Source of the DNA: an uncultured Sphingobium sp.
Lineage (GTDB): Bacteria > Pseudomonadota > Alphaproteobacteria > Sphingomonadales > Sphingomonadaceae
DNA length: 8,075 bases
Assembly (NCBI GenBank): GCA_913773715.1
Contig: CAJYHD010000161.1
Location: forward strand, 1 to 8,075
Direction of reading: 5' to 3'
This document shows positions 7,707 through 8,075 of this stretch, piece by piece; position 1 is the first letter of the stretch, and the number at the start of each line of letters is the position of its first letter. The notes beneath the pieces were generated by a model. That model did no database searches. It saw only the letters and a list, made by a program, of their open reading frames with translations, and was not told where the DNA came from. Position numbers and translations under genes: made by a program.

Positions 7707-8075
7707 TCAGACCAGTTCGATGGCCATGGCCGTCGCTTCACCGCCGCCGATGCAAAGGCTCGCAACACCCCGCTTGCCACCACGCGTTTCCAGCGCGGCG
7801 AGCAGCGTCGCCAAAATACGCGCACCCGATGCACCGATCGGATGGCCAAGTGCCGTCGCGCCACCGTTGACGTTGAGCTTGTCATCCGGGATGTCCAGTT
7901 CCCGCGCCGCGATCATCGCCACGACGGCAAAGGCCTCGTTCACCTCGAACAGATCGACATCGCCGGCCTGCCAGCCGGCGCGCGCCATCGCCTTCTTCAT
8001 CGCGGGCACGGGCGCGGTGGTGAACAGCGCGGGGGCATGCGCGTGGGCGCCATGCGCCACCACCCGCGCCAGCGG
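7707..8075 (-). CDS. acetyl-CoA C-acyltransferase (thiolase), C-terminal part, runs off right edge
   Basis: The last 122 residues of a thiolase, which either cleaves 3-ketoacyl-CoA in beta-oxidation or condenses acetyl-CoA. The frame is open to the right edge, so the N-terminal roughly 270 residues, with the acyl-carrying Cys, lie outside. Seen in sequence: VDLFEVNEAFAVVA with the NEAF block; NGGATALGHPIGASGAR, with the catalytic His of GHPIG; and SLCIGGGEA, with the C-terminal catalytic Cys. All expected residues of this half are present. The stop lies 13 nt before the SDR start at 7693, giving a thiolase/3-hydroxyacyl-CoA dehydrogenase pair typical of acyl-CoA degradation operons. GTG at 8063 is internal and not a real start. 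Degradative or biosynthetic (PhaA-type) use cannot be settled from this half, though the NAD-type SDR partner favours degradation. Confidence 0.95.
   Translation of the reverse strand, partial: PLARVVAHGAHAHAPALFTTAPVPAMKKAMARAGWQAGDVDLFEVNEAFAVVAMIAARELDIPDDKLNVNGGATALGHPIGASGARILATLLAALETRGGKRGVASLCIGGGEATAMAIELV

Noticed and set aside
7694..7885. 64-codon N-terminal extension of the SDR protein
   Set aside because: It overlaps the conserved C-terminal coding region of the thiolase in another frame; the SDR fold starts at MDIRNIAAIVTGG with a good RBS at 7693.

Overview
The window looks like a chromosomal segment of a sphingomonad-type alphaproteobacterium (Sphingomonas/Sphingobium/Novosphingobium group). 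This rests on the GC-rich, strongly GC3-biased codons, the style of the protein families, and remnants of the protocatechuate 4,5-cleavage (lig) pathway, which is characteristic of that group. The taxonomic placement is an inference from recalled protein families, not a search result.

Layout. (1) 1-909, minus strand: the first 303 codons of an exported sialate O-acetylesterase-type carbohydrate esterase, running off the left edge. (2) 910-1017: a divergent intergenic region with a near-perfect palindrome of LacI-family type. (3) 1018-1968, plus strand: an exported alpha/beta-hydrolase (probable sugar esterase), followed by a 12-bp perfect hairpin. Both flanking esterases would be controlled from the shared region. 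(4) 2012-3408: a gene graveyard. A LysR-type regulator on the minus strand, apparently with two tandem HTH domains, is broken by at least five frameshifts and is truncated. Divergent from it on the plus strand is a deletion scar holding, in order, the N-terminal half of a LigK/GalC-type aldolase, an internal piece of a PrpF-family isomerase (LigU/GalD-like), and the C-terminal end of a 2-pyrone-4,6-dicarboxylate lactonase (LigI-like). These have frameshifts and an in-frame TAG. No single reading frame covers them, so they are easily annotated as spurious hypothetical proteins. (5) 3455-5200, plus strand: an intact PoxB-type quinone-dependent pyruvate dehydrogenase. (6) 5322-6935, plus strand: an intact GH13 alpha-glucosidase. 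(7) 6932-7693 and 7707-8075, minus strand: an SDR-family 3-hydroxyacyl-CoA dehydrogenase-like protein preceded 13 nt upstream by the C-terminal part of a thiolase, a typical beta-oxidation pair.

How the genes fit together. The left part is a small plant-polysaccharide deacetylation module under probable sugar-responsive repression. The centre records the loss of a lignin-aromatic catabolic route that would once have delivered pyruvate and oxaloacetate. PoxB, a pyruvate-consuming membrane-associated enzyme, now begins 46 bp after the last remnant. The right part holds maltooligosaccharide or sucrose-type glucoside hydrolysis and fatty acyl-CoA degradation, converging so tightly that the two genes share a CTAG for their stop codons. 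I see no RNA genes, CRISPR array, insertion sequence or phage genes, and no evidence of an undescribed molecular system. The most interesting item is the decayed lig locus.
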